From Spirodela intermedia (Eukaryota > Streptophyta > Magnoliopsida > Alismatales > Araceae), in contig LR746268.1 in assembly GCA_902729315.2 (NCBI GenBank), positions 3,403,501 through 3,467,500 of the forward strand: DNA of 64,000 nucleotides. The letters are read 5' to 3'. The notes under the pieces are model-generated. The model was not told where the DNA came from. It searched no databases and worked only from the letters and a program-made list of their open reading frames with translations. Below, in pieces: positions 50,801 to 62,000 of this stretch. Made by a program: the position numbers and the translations under genes. Within the stretch, counting starts at the first letter, position 1. Each line of letters opens with the position of its first letter.

Positions 50801-51509
50801 TTATTTTTTTCTTGGAGTTGACGTTTATGTGTTAATCTAATGTCAATGCATCTAATTTCAATATGGAAAGATATTTTCAATTTCCTTATTTCTCGTCTAA
50901 CACTCACACTTCTTAAGAGCACATCTTCCATGCCACCTTAGAGCTTCATTGAAGGTGTTAATTATTTGCATATATAGAAAAATTGCGTTGATTATTCCCG
51001 TCTTGGTAAATATCATATTGATTGCCTTCATCATCATACCAGACGTTCCTTGTTCTTTCCCATTCGTCGTGTAACTAAAGAATATTCTTCATTTGAAAAG
51101 CACAAGTGACTGGTGTTTTTCCTCATACTCCCTACCACTCAGGGAGCAAAATGATTTAGTAAATTTTTCATCATCTGAACGTTCTCTTCTATCTGTTGGG
51201 CTCCTAAATTGTCTAACCTTACGTTCATCATCAACGCCTGTGGTTCTTCCTTGTGCTTTGTTTTTCTCAATGCCAGTCAATTATGAATTTTCAAATCTTC
51301 ACCGTAATGCTCTCCCCATCAATCTCCACACTCTGCCAGAAGTTCAGTGCTCAATAGTTGTCAATATTCTAACCCGAATTTTCATTACTCTTCTCCATTG
51401 AGTTCAGGTGATGGCCACCTCACTAAAGAACGACATTTTTGCTATGATCGCCTCCTTATTGAACATGGGGTTAGAGGTGGCGGTGAACATGGAAGAGCTC
51501 AAATGCTGA
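26801..51509 (+). CDS. Predicted organelle-targeted helical (PPR-like) protein, 10 exons over 24.7 kb
   Basis: Exons: 26801-27080, 28805-28956, 29087-29180, 36410-36480, 36574-36680, 37498-37619, 38772-38860, 49375-49434, 49902-50006, 51408-51509. All introns are GT-AG, phases agree throughout, and the sum is 1182 bases (393 residues plus stop). Exon 1 is GC-rich and gives an Ala/Ser/Arg N-terminus ([18 protein letters not shown]) typical of a mitochondrial or plastid presequence. The rest is alpha-helical: [108 protein letters not shown], ending [15 protein letters not shown]. Repeating helix pairs suggest a PPR/TPR-like scaffold. I do not recognise a named family and assign no function. An in-frame upstream ATG at 26657 would add 48 residues. 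Introns 3 and 7 carry large retrotransposons yet the coding exons remain intact. Confidence 0.85.
29582..29586. repeat. Left target-site duplication of copia element 1
   Basis: CATTC directly precedes the 5' LTR and recurs at 33987-33991 directly after the 3' LTR. Confidence 0.9.
29587..29911 (+). repeat. 5' LTR of copia element 1
   Basis: 325 bases from TATTGAACTC to CTCAACA, followed at once by the primer-binding site. It contains an imperfect inverted segment (GTGGATCC...GGATCCAC) at about 29671-29703. Confidence 0.95.
29978..33620 (+). pseudogene. Defective copia gag-pol of element 1
   Basis: Gag-like sequence runs to about 30780 with stops and frameshifts. It jumps without zinc knuckle or protease to the GAG-pre-integrase region (about 30830-30950, [10 protein letters not shown]) and the integrase core ([25 protein letters not shown], 31010-31220). 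Reverse transcriptase follows at 32250-32900 ([18 protein letters not shown]) in shifted frames. RNase H follows at 33180-33620 ([27 protein letters not shown]). Catalytic motifs are partly kept but no continuous polyprotein exists, so the copy cannot move by itself. Confidence 0.9.
33663..33986 (+). repeat. 3' LTR of copia element 1
   Basis: 324 bases, direct repeat of 29587-29911, preceded by the polypurine tract and followed by the CATTC target duplication. Confidence 0.95.
33987..33991. repeat. Right target-site duplication of copia element 1
   Basis: CATTC, matching 29582-29586. Confidence 0.9.
36009..36190. repeat. Imperfect tandem duplication, about 80 bp per unit
   Basis: Two similar copies (about 36009-36090 and 36111-36190) share ATGAAGTGGTG, GGCTGCTG-like and CTTGTGGGGTTTATCCT blocks and a TTCATATTT(A)TTATATTTT tail. 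They lie in intron 3 about 220 bases upstream of exon 4. The rest of 33992-36409 is plain AT-rich intron. Confidence 0.8.
39542..39546. repeat. Left target-site duplication of the gypsy element
   Basis: CATTC directly before the left LTR, repeated at 48628-48632 after the right LTR. Confidence 0.85.
39547..39853 (-). repeat. 3' LTR (left) of the gypsy element
   Basis: 307 bases, starting TGGTACGATT and ending GGTCATATCA on the plus strand; direct repeat of 48319-48627 with many scattered differences. Confidence 0.9.
40140..40450 (+). pseudogene. Inverted gypsy integrase fragment
   Basis: Read on the plus strand this resembles the zinc-binding and early core region of Ty3/gypsy integrase: [32 protein letters not shown], then after frame breaks [20 protein letters not shown]. 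The rest of the same element is coded on the minus strand, so this piece is flipped. It is too broken to be functional. Confidence 0.75.
40460..40773 (-). pseudogene. Gypsy RNase H fragment left of the nested copia
   Basis: The minus strand reads [20 protein letters not shown], the RNase H segment that follows reverse transcriptase in Ty3/gypsy. It continues the fragment to the right of the nested copia element, with the copia target duplication TTGTG (40774-40778) between them. It stops abruptly near 40460, at the inversion junction. Confidence 0.8.
40779..41008 (-). repeat. 3' LTR (left) of copia element 2
   Basis: 230 bases, TGTAGTCGAG to CTTGACAACA on the plus strand, direct repeat of 45616-45842. 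Confidence 0.95.
41064..45319 (-). pseudogene. Defective copia gag-pol of element 2
   Basis: Gag begins with an ATG at 45319 ([11 protein letters not shown]) and runs to about 44400. A CCHC zinc knuckle ([14 protein letters not shown]) sits near 44440-44480. Protease is at about 44200, with the usual DSGA active site read as DSRA. The integrase C-terminal part is at 43475-43290 ([19 protein letters not shown]). Reverse transcriptase is at 42620-41815 ([29 protein letters not shown]), with the YVDD box changed to YVDI. RNase H is at 41520-41064 ([45 protein letters not shown]). Domain order is copia. Stops, frameshifts and active-site changes make it inactive. Confidence 0.92.
45616..45842 (-). 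repeat. 5' LTR (right) of copia element 2
   Basis: 227 bases; in element orientation it ends CTCGACTACA next to the primer-binding site at about 45603-45615. Confidence 0.95.
45848..48150 (-). pseudogene. Gypsy gag, protease, reverse transcriptase and RNase H remnants
   Basis: The minus strand holds gag pieces (about 48150-47380; [14 protein letters not shown]) and a protease tail (47068-46800; [20 protein letters not shown]). Reverse transcriptase begins at about 46746 ([14 protein letters not shown]) and continues at 46361-46029 ([29 protein letters not shown]). The post-RT segment is at 45980-45848 ([20 protein letters not shown]). A foreign stretch of about 120-150 bases interrupts the palm region near 46120-46275, where the FxDD catalytic box should be. 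Many stops are present and no intact frame remains. Confidence 0.88.
46226..46274. repeat. Near-perfect 22-bp inverted repeat (hairpin) inside gypsy reverse transcriptase
   Basis: The left arm 46226-46247 (CAAAATTTTCGCCCCTACCTAC) and right arm 46253-46274 pair with one mismatch across a 5-base loop. To its right in plus coordinates is normal reverse transcriptase sequence. To its left are partial direct repeats of GTGCTCCAAAATTG. It looks like a footprint of a small insertion or a fold-back rearrangement. Confidence 0.9.
48319..48627 (-). repeat. 5' LTR (right) of the gypsy element
   Basis: 309 bases, direct repeat of 39547-39853. The primer-binding site lies at about 48303-48315. Confidence 0.9.
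48628..48632. repeat. Right target-site duplication of the gypsy element
   Basis: CATTC, matching 39542-39546. Confidence 0.85.
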
Positions 51510-52362
51510 AACAAGTTTTAGAATGGTATCTTCCTTGACATATTGACCTTCGACTGAGCTATCAACGAGGTCTTCATCCTGGTTTGCTGCAGGGATCCCA
51601 GCTAGTTGAGCAATGGAGCCGTTGACTGCACTTTCTTGGGGCAACATTCTGAACGAAGAAGAGTTGTTGACATTGGTTGGGGGGGTGTTTAATGCTTAAC
51701 ATTATCCTCCCAACTTTCATGCAAGCATGCTTCATGGTCCTTCCATTCCATTCGAATCAGAGCTTCACAGCCGAACACATTCCCAGCCTCCCCTCTTTCT
51801 AAGGTTTCCTTTGTGCGCGCTGGGGGAAGGGAGGTGTTTGTCCATTGTTTGGCCTTCCATCTAATAACATGGTAGATATAAGATGGAACTAATCAGTTGT
51901 GTGCCTTTATATTCATCACTCGGGCTCATTTAACCTATGCAATCATTCAATATCAGCACTTTAAATGAGCAGATTCTAAGATCTGTAGCCCCTTCTTATT
52001 TCGCACTCGCTTTAATTTGCTGGGCAATTGCTGGTGTAAGTGGCAGCTTCACATGGATGCCATCTATGGGAGTGAGCTCCTTGAGTGCGACCCAAGAGCA
52101 ATCTATGAAAGTGGGGTCCTTTGTGTCTGCTACGGTGGTCCCTGACATTGGTGGCCATGGAGCTCTGTCGGGTGAGGTTTTCATTTGCCTCCATTTAATG
52201 ACATAATAGGAGATATTAATGACCAGCTACATGTGGCTTCTGAGCTGCAATAGATGCCACATACTATCAAAAGCTTGCTTGATCTATGGGCCTAGTAAGC
52301 CCATTTCTACAGATGATGTACATGAAGACTAATACTTTCTTTGTCTCAACTCTTTCCATCTC

Positions 52363-52460
<98 letters not shown>

Positions 52461-52640
52461 AATGAAGGAAGCTTCAGAGCCATTTCGTTCACACTATGAA
52501 GTCACTTGGTGTTTCTAAAGGAGAACATTATTTCAACTCAACAATAGAGTCAATTAGTATGCGGTGTGCAGATTATTTCAATAAATCAACATTGAACCCA
52601 AACTCAATCAATCCACTATAAATTTAAGAATTGAATTCTT
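51510..52640. other. 3' flank of the ten-exon gene
   Basis: Likely 3'UTR followed by spacer. No further coding exon is recognised; short open frames on both strands between 51.9 and 52.2 kb look like chance. Confidence 0.4.
52366..52456. repeat. Compound (CT)n(AC)n microsatellite
   Basis: About 45 bases of CT followed directly by 46 bases of AC, with no interruption. Likely highly polymorphic. Confidence 0.97.
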
Positions 52641-55600
52641 AAGTGATTACTAAAAAAAAATTATGATTAACTTAATGTAGTCATTTTAAATCAACATGAC
52701 AATCTATATTTTATCATAGTCTTATAGTTTAAACGTATGTGAAAACTATAGAAGAGTGGGACAAGCCCAAAACTAGAGGCCCAATCACTTTTAAAATGGC
52801 TTGAAAATATTATAAGGGTAAAAGATGGTTTAAACCTTATTTGGCCCAAAGAAAATGTGAGAAAACCAAGTTAGATCAAGTGTTGTAGGAAAAGTATGTT
52901 TCTATTTTATCTAAAGCTTCTATTTTTTTATTCTAGTTTTTCTTAATCTATTTTGACTTTGATCTTCAGTTCTTTTACTTTTCAGGGCATCTCTTTTAGG
53001 CTTATGTAAAAGCCCCCACATTGTAACTTCAAGACATCTTTAAAGTATTACGAACTTTTCTCTCCTTGAAGGTATCAATTCTCTTCATTTGTGGGTTCAA
53101 CTGCTCTTTGTAGATTCAAATGAATCATCTAATAGATCATGGGGATTTAAATCCTATTTGCTTCACAAAAATTCGTACTTTATTGATTAAAGGTCAAATT
53201 TGGCTTCTTCCCACATCAATGATACATCAAATGGTATTAAAACAAGGCTTACACCAAGATTTATTACTACAAGGATGTCACAAGGTATGCTCATTTTAGA
53301 TAGAATTTATTGATTTCCAAGAACACCTCAGTTAAAAGTTTGGGAAAGCAAATGACATGAAGAAGTAAATTTCACCCCATATGACTACATTTAAAAATTA
53401 TTAACATCCAAAATTTATATAAGGGAAATGAACTAAGACATGCTATGCAAAATGTTAAACTACATGAAAAAACTAGCAATACATTTTTATTTAATTTTCA
53501 AAGTTGGAGTAGTAGATTTGAAGATGAAGACTATAAAGCTTTTCACATGAAAATATATTTACCAAGTTCTAATGGTCATTTTTGAAGAAAAAAATATCTG
53601 AATTGATTAGTAGAGGTTGAATGATTTTTGGAATACATTAAGATTAGTGATGAAAAGTATGGTACTATAGTTGCAAACAAATTTAAGAGCAGTTATCTAG
53701 TGGGAATATCTATATGTGACTCATGCTAGGTCAAGGAAGGAAACCTGAATGAATATGGATAAAGAAGGAGAAATTATTCAAATTTCACTTTCTACCCCCT
53801 AATTATGATTGAATTTTATATCACTAGTATCAAAATTACAAAAAAGATAATGAATTTAGTTCATAATATGAAAATAATTTTATAGATTATCTTCATGAGT
53901 TGATTTGACAAAATTTGAATCTTATGTGATTTTGGTATTTAAAGCTAGTTTTAAACAAGATACTAAAGAGAAACAAGTTTTTAACTTGCTTTAAAAAGTA
54001 TTGTTATGACTTTTAAACTTGTGAAATCATTAGAAAGGAGAAAAACTAGATCTTAAAATTTAATAAAAATCTCAGATTTCATAGAGGACATATCAAGGAT
54101 AATTGATGTTACTTTTGCTCATTTAGTAGATGAGAGATGACTACTATTGTACCAAAGTCCAATGGAGTAGAAATAGTTGGACAAGGCTCTTCATTTAAAA
54201 ATTATGATGTGTTTAATGCTCAACATTAGGCCACAAATCAAATATTTATTTTAAGTATGATAATTTCACTGAAAAATTAAAAAAGAAGGGGATAATGTTT
54301 TAAAATATCAATGTGAGTTTGAAGAAAATTTATTGAACTTGAAATAGAGACACTTTCTCATTCAAAAGTTAGATGACTAATATACTCCTTAACAAAAGAA
54401 AAAGATCTACAACAATATTGTGTCTTCCAAATACACTACATTGTTAAGAACAAATTATGTAATGTTATAATTGATAGTGACAATAATGAATACATTATTT
54501 CTTAGAGTATGGTGCAAAAATTAGGACCGGAGGAAGATAAACCCCACACATAATACATAATTGATAAGATAAAAAATGATGAAATTAAAAATTTGAAGGA
54601 TATTCTTATTAAAGATTTTATTTGAAAAATATGCTTTGAAGTTCAATGTGTCATAGTTGACAAGGATGTGTTCCAATATTTTATGAAGGCCTTGGGAATT
54701 TGATATTAATGCTACTTGTCAAGATAGAGATATGATTTATCTTTTAAAAAAATAGCTAAAAAAATTACATTAGGCCTACTGAAGGACATTGATTCCTCAA
54801 AAAGTTAAAAATAAGAATAAGTCAACAGAGCAAATTGATTAAAAGACACTTTTTAATAATGTAGACAAAAATTCTAAGTTATTTATGATGTTCAAAAGTT
54901 GAATAATGAAATGTAAAACTATTTCTGAAATTTTACTTGAATCTATTCACAATTGTTATTTAATACTGCATAATCATCTTACACTAGTCTAAGATATCCA
55001 TCACCATATCGATTTAATTTTAAAAGCTAGATTACCAAATAAAACACATTATAGGAGAGTCATGAGGAAAAGAAAACCCTACGAGAACATGTGGGGGAGT
55101 TATTAGGAAAAAGATTGGTTAGAGAAAATTTTACCATGTGTTAAGTTGTTTTATTTTTTTTCTAAGAAGGATGCGAGATGATGAAGGTTTGTATAAAGTA
55201 AAACCAGAACTAAAATTATAGCTTGATTTGACTTTTCAATTCTAAAATTAGATATTACACTTGATGTGTTGTATGATTCAAATACTTTTCCAAAGGTTTA
55301 TTTAAAAAGTAGTTATCAACTAATAGGAATTCATTGTAGTGATCTATGTAAAATATTAATTAAGATAAAATCATGTGTCTATGAATGACCAATAATGTCA
55401 TTGGATTTGAAAAGTGCTTTCGATACTTTTATGAAAATAATGAATGAGGTACTAAAAATTTATGTTAAAAAATTTATATTTTTTTATTTTCATGATTTAG
55501 TTAGTTACAATAGTTGATAAGAAGAACATCCCAACCACTTGAGAGTAATGATGAGAATCTTTTAGCAAATGACTTGTATATCCACTCAAAGATATGCAAC

Positions 55601-58600
55601 CTCATGATTGAAAATATTATTTCTATCATTCGAGATAAGTTCAAATGTCTAATATGATCATCAAAGTTAAGAATGAAAAGGTGGGAGCTATAAAGGATTG
55701 ACTAAAATCTGATTTCAATCAATTGTGTAATTTTCACATATTAACTTCTTTTTACTGTAGTTTTACTAAAAAATTCAATTATATTGTTACACTATTATTA
55801 AATGCATGATAAATGTAATTTTAACTGGATTAAAGAGCCAAGTAAAAGTTTTGATTTGATCAAAGAGAAATTACATTATACTCTAATATTAACATTAACA
55901 AATTTTGAAGAATTATTTGAAGTCAACTGATTACGTTATACTCTAATATCCCAAACACTATTATCTGATGCAGTATTTGTTAGAGTAAGAATCATCTTAT
56001 ATCAAGAAGGATGTTCTAGTGATAACTTTATGATGCTAAAAGAAAATGAGTAACCTATGAATTAGAATTTTATGATGTATTCAAACCTTTTCATATTTGA
56101 AAGTATTATCTAATTCAACAATAGTTTTTCTTATTTACTAATTATCAAGTAATACAGTCCTATAATAGTCAAACTAGTGTGAGCATAATGAAAGCAAGAT
56201 AAATTTCATTTATTCAATTGCTCACATTTTTTATGAAACATAATCATGCAAGAAATGTGTTTGGTAAGTGTTCAAACTGATATTTTTTAAAAATTATTTA
56301 AAAGAATGATATACAGATGATGAAGATTTTAACCAATGTTTTTGATGCCTACTAGTTGGTTAGCTAAAATATTTTACACAAGAAAATTTTAATTTCTTGT
56401 GAAAATTATTTATGTATTCAGCAAGTTGACTACACAAAGTTGACTAGTATTGCATGTGAGAAGCTAATTTGAAAAATATTTAGGGCATGGCAAAACTTTA
56501 CACAATGGATAAAAGTTATTACTAGTTTTTTAATAAATATATGTGAGGAATTATGTCTGAAGATGCCAAAACACTGATTTGTACACTCTACTGTATTATG
56601 GGCTAAAATATCTATGGAGTTTATTTAGGACTATTGAGAACATTTTGAAGAATAAGTCCGATTTTAAGGTTGTTGGTCAATTGTATAAAATAACATATTT
56701 TATTACTTGTAAGAAGAATGATATATTGTTCCCATTATTTAACATTATATTAGTAAAATTCATCTAAATTCATTGAATTTAGTAAGATAAATAGGCCCAA
56801 GAATTAATGCTAACAATATGAAAAATCAAAAATCAATCAACAAAAGTTTTATGATGTATTGATTTATAAAAATATTTCTAACAAGTAAAATGAAACATTC
56901 AATATCATGAGAGAGATTAATGACAATTCAAATGCCATTGAACAATGAAATAACATGGATATTTCTAGTAGTTTTGAGGTGATGAATATTTTAGGCTTCT
57001 CATTAGTTTTTTTTTTCCCCCAAGTTTGTTCTACTATTGAGGGCATTGATAAGTCTTTATTATCATGAGTCAATAATTAGTAAATAATATAGTTTTAGCC
57101 TTAAATTATGATAAATAGAATTATATTTGTGTAAAGTGTGAAAAGTAGTTTTTAATTGATTAACATGAATATTTAGTTAATTATGTGATTTTATACAAAT
57201 TTATATAATTTTTATAGTCTTACTTTTGAGATAGATAAAATAAAATAAATAAAAATAAAAATATAACAAAATAGGAGGTACTTGTCAGCCAACTAGGCCC
57301 CCAAGTGAGTTAGAAGCACAATCAGGGAAGAGTCGCAAATAGGGGCTCAAGAGGCTAGAACCAATAGGGGCACGCGTGCGTCACTCTCCTTCCACGTCAC
57401 TGGTGGTCAACTGGCTGTGGGGCAAAAAGTGGTCGTACACGTGAGAGAAAGAGATTTACTTACAAATGTAATATTAGTATATATTCACCTAAAACTTCAG
57501 CGCACAAGTAATGTGGGACTAAACCTATATCACAACTTCTCCCAAAAGGCTTCGATTATTTTAATACCTATAATACTCTTTATTTATAATAGAGATATAA
57601 CATGATAATGTCACTTGATAAGGGTATTATAATACTTATTTCAATCTCTCTCATACAAACGGGCAATCGACACAAGTTCGAATCCTTTCAGAGCTAAAAC
57701 TCATATTTTTATCTGATTATCGTAACTTTCCTAATTGCTAGTGAAAGATTAAGCTATCAGAATCATTAGATCATCAGCAAAAATTTCATCAACATGATTC
57801 GCAAAGTATTATTACTAAAATTGTTGAATAATTCGTGATAAAAGGATCGTGAATCTACTGAGTAAATCCTCTCCAATTGATTGACAAATAAGCCGTTGTT
57901 AAGAAGAGGATGATCTACTAAGAGACAAGTCACCACCTCTTAAGAGTGTACCGGATGTGATGAAGAGCCTCCTCTTGCTACACAGACTTGAGGATGAAGT
58001 TCCCTAACACGCGCCCCGCCTTCATCCAACTCTTCTCTGTCGGTTGACAATCACCAGACATGATTCAATGACTCATTTCATTGATTTCTAAACTTTTCAA
58101 GGAGATTTAAAGATTATTTATGTCATCCTTGTCCAAAAAGAGCTTTCAAGGCTATAGACACTACACTACGATCCTTTTGAACGTTTAGGATTCTAATACA
58201 TCGGCGACGCATCACTGCACGATGTTGGAACTTTGCTTTTCTACTTTCAACTTAATTTTTACTTCATTCAGTGATAATTTATAGAATTTAAATTTACTAA
58301 GCTATACTTCATTTATTTAGAATTCTTTCGACTTTTATAGATCTTAATTTGATCAATTAAATTATCTATAATTACTTACATAAAAATCGTCGTGTGAAAC
58401 TTTATTTTTGTCTAATTTGCATTCGTCGGGCATTGATGTCATCCTGACGTCCACACCCATATTTTCTTTTTGTGAATTTTAAATATATTTTATTTTTATT
58501 TCTTAATATAAAATTTATAGAAAATAATATTCTTTGAAAAAATTTCTAAATAATTATCTAATATTATATTATATCCTTGTGATAGATTTAGAAAATTACC

Positions 58601-59010
58601 ATTATTTTTTAAAGTTTTATTGAATTATAATTAATATATTTTTTTAGAAATACTTCTAAATATCTAAAAATTAGTATTTTCTAGTTTTATAAATTTTAAA
58701 TTTGTGTGATTTACTATACAACGACTAAGTCATGTCAGGCATCTTACCTTTTTAGGGCTACATATATAAAATCCCTCACATTCTAACTTAAATGTATCTT
58801 TAAAGTATTATGAGTTTTTCTCACTTTGAGTTATCTCTTCTCTCATGTGGATTCAAGGGAATCATCTCAATCATGTGGATTCAAGAACCTCTTATAATAT
58901 ATTTGTGCATTAAAATGTTGAAATTGATAGTTTTGTGGATATAGATCCTAGTTTTTTACCAAAATTTAATTCTTCATGGATTTAATGTCAATTTTGATAT
59001 TTTCCTTGCA
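52640..59010 (+). mobile_element. Old, heavily mutated Ty3/gypsy element (limits approximate)
   Basis: Broken plus-strand frames keep Ty3/gypsy landmarks in order. A protease-RT linker lies at about 54690-54740 (PWEFDINATCQDRDMIYL). The reverse transcriptase start is at about 55085 (HVGELLGKRLVRENFTMC). The RT core is at about 55390-55500 (LDLKSAFDTFMKIMNEVLK, then FYFHDLVSY where F/Y-x-DD is expected). Integrase is at about 56600-56770 (NKSDFKVVGQLYKITYFITC). A primer-site-like TGGTATTAAAACAAGG is at about 53230. The sequence before it (52985-53060, CATCTTTAAAGTATTACGA) recurs at about 58735-58815, consistent with remnants of two LTRs. Exact LTR ends and target duplication were not found. 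It may contain other insertions between 57.2 and 58.6 kb. Confidence 0.7.
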
Positions 59011-62000
59011 TCAACACTATGTCGAAGTTTGACATCTAATCACTGAAATAATTTTTAGACCACTTTTACAGATTTTTTAAAATCCTCATCATTTGAATGA
59101 TCTTTGATAAATAAACAAAATGCAATAAATAGAACTAAGAAATTTAAAAAATGAATTGATGAAGATTATGTAATATTTATATATAGTTTCTTAAAATAAA
59201 TTCTAGGTGAGAATGTAATAACAAATTATCTATGTTTAGTTGTTAACATATATTACAAATAATGTTTAATGCCAAAAATCTCATCTTGTTAATGTGGAAC
59301 TTTGCCCCACACTCAACAATGATCCATCCACTCTTATGTCCATTTGTGCAAGCTTACACACCCTTAGAGGAGCCTAAAACGAATCTAATATTTTTTGGTG
59401 CTAAATGCATTTAAGAAGCTTTCTCAAAAAACTTTTAACTATTAAAATAATCGAATAAATATATGTTCCTCCTAAATATGTTAAAAAACATGCATGGGAA
59501 CTACATCAAGATGACCCTTTGATAAGGGGAATTTTTAGTAACTTTTTTTATTAGAATTGTAAATATTTATAATTCTTGGTCGAACTAATTCATGGTATTG
59601 TGGGCTGAACTATATAATGCATCACACATAGGTTTGATAGCACTATGAACTATCTATAGGAGGAGAAACACTGCTGTGGTAGGCTACTTAGTGGGTTGAG
59701 CCATAACGTTGGTGGAATGACAATGGCATGATAGGTTATGTCATTGTCTAGAGACATAAGGTTGTTAATATATTAATGGGTTACAAAACTAAAATAGTTG
59801 ATAAAGTCTGTATGTACTTAATTTTTGTTGAAATTATAAAAAAATTGAAAGAGGGAGAAGCTCTTGGGATGTTGAATATAGCTCAAGCCAAACTACTAAA
59901 AATTTGTGTGAATGAATATTGACTAGTTTTTTTGCATATCACTTATATTTAACACCAAAATGAATTAGAAAAATGAATATAATTAATGTAGTTAAATCAT
60001 CTATTATAATTGCCTATCCCAATCCTAAATAGTTTGATGGAATAATCATGTTCTATCTAATTTTAGTGCATTCCTAAACTTAGATGAACATTATAGTATA
60101 AAAATCACAATGTATCGTATTAAATAGTCTAAGCCAGATTACTCCAACTTCAATTTGAAAGTTTAATTCAATAGAACTCATGATAAGGTTTATTCAACTG
60201 TCCTCCCCCCCTCTTTGACCATATTAGTCATCCTCAAAACTTTCAAATATAACCCTATTAATCCAAAAAGAGAAGGTCAATATAATGAGAGAAATATGAA
60301 GAGTTCTATTTCTATTGTGAGGTCATGGAGCTTGTACATAAAGGATTTTTTTATTGAAATACAAAGGGACAGGTTTTCAACAAATTATGATGAGATAATA
60401 TGCATATTGTTTCCTTTAGTTCACTAGACAATACATACATTGATTCTAGTTTCCTTTAGTTTTTGGACAATGTGAAGGAGAAAATTAATTTTAATTATGT
60501 TTTATATATTGTGATATTGATTTAATTAAAAAATGAGAGATGAAATTGTACCATGAAACTATGTGGAAGAGTGTTTGGTTCCATTGAAGATACTTGGAAG
60601 GATTTTTTTAATAACAGTAAAATGGTGTCTAGTTCCATATTATATGACTCTTTAACTAGGTAAATAATTATTCTAAATTCTCCTAAATAGCATACTATAA
60701 AATTAAATAAAAATAAAGATATTTAATATAGAAAAATTAAAAATCCTAAGAGAAAATTACTTTTAACCATATATATCATTTAAAGGATCTAAAATTAATC
60801 ACTAGGAAGATTGAATATAGTTAATTGTAAAATCTACTAAGTGAAGTCATATAAGTCGATTGGTTGTAAGATACTCGTGGTTGATTAACCATTATTATCT
60901 GAAGGACATAACCATTATTCTATAATCTAAAGTGAAGATAGTTAAGTACTAAATAGGTTCAGAACTGTGCATAATTAGAATAAGTCTATTGAGTTGTTTC
61001 GATTAACTTTTCTGACTAGAGGGATATACATAATCAAGAGGTCAATGCAAGAGGGATATACATACACAATTTTAGAGTGGTTAGACACCCAATCTATATC
61101 AACTTATTTATGTGCTGTTACTTCTTGAGTTTCTACTGATTTTGTCCAAAGATTAAACCCAGGTATTGACAAACTTTGGGTATAGATAATTATTGTCACT
61201 ATCAAACCACTCTAGCACTCAAGTAACTAATGATGATATTTTTGTAAATCTTGAAGATGGTTTAGGGTAAAATGCTTGAATTGGCTAGAGGTATTAAGTT
61301 TAGTGAAGGCTAGAGAGTGGAGAAACTAAGGGCATCTTTAGAGAGTGGAGAATGTTAGATATACCAAACCAAAATAAAACTATAATATCTGTGTGAGTGG
61401 ATGTAGAAAAATATGTAGAGATTATGAGAAAGTAAAATTCACCCTCCTCTCAATCACTTGTGTTATCAAGGAGATGCTTTGCGTGCCAAGTCTAAAAGAG
61501 AATTTCAGTTTTCTTTGCTAATCCATGAATCAACACAATTAATTCTTTTTGAAAAAAATTTCTTTTGTCAACTCACTTGGGTCTACAAATGGGTCTACCA
61601 CCCTTGCCAAGCTTGTGTCAATTTTGAACGCCATTATTTTTATTTTGTGATTCCAATTTTCTTATTCTTATCTTCTTCTTGATGAATCCTTTTACTAATT
61701 TATGCCTGAAAATATCAATATGTATCTGTTCTTGATCATCATCTAACTATTTGTCCAAATATAATTAATCTATTTATGATTTTTTTGTTTATCTTTAATT
61801 ACTATTTGTCAACATCAAAACACCTTAATCAACCTATACTAGCCTTGATAGTCAGCACTTCCAATTGTTGTTTCTCACACATTGTTAATTAAATTTCTTG
61901 AAGTTAGTTAATTGAACATTTTAATTTAATTAAAAAATAGAATTATTAAAAAATGTAATCAATGATTGACAAAGAAATTCAAAAGTTGACGTTAAAATCA

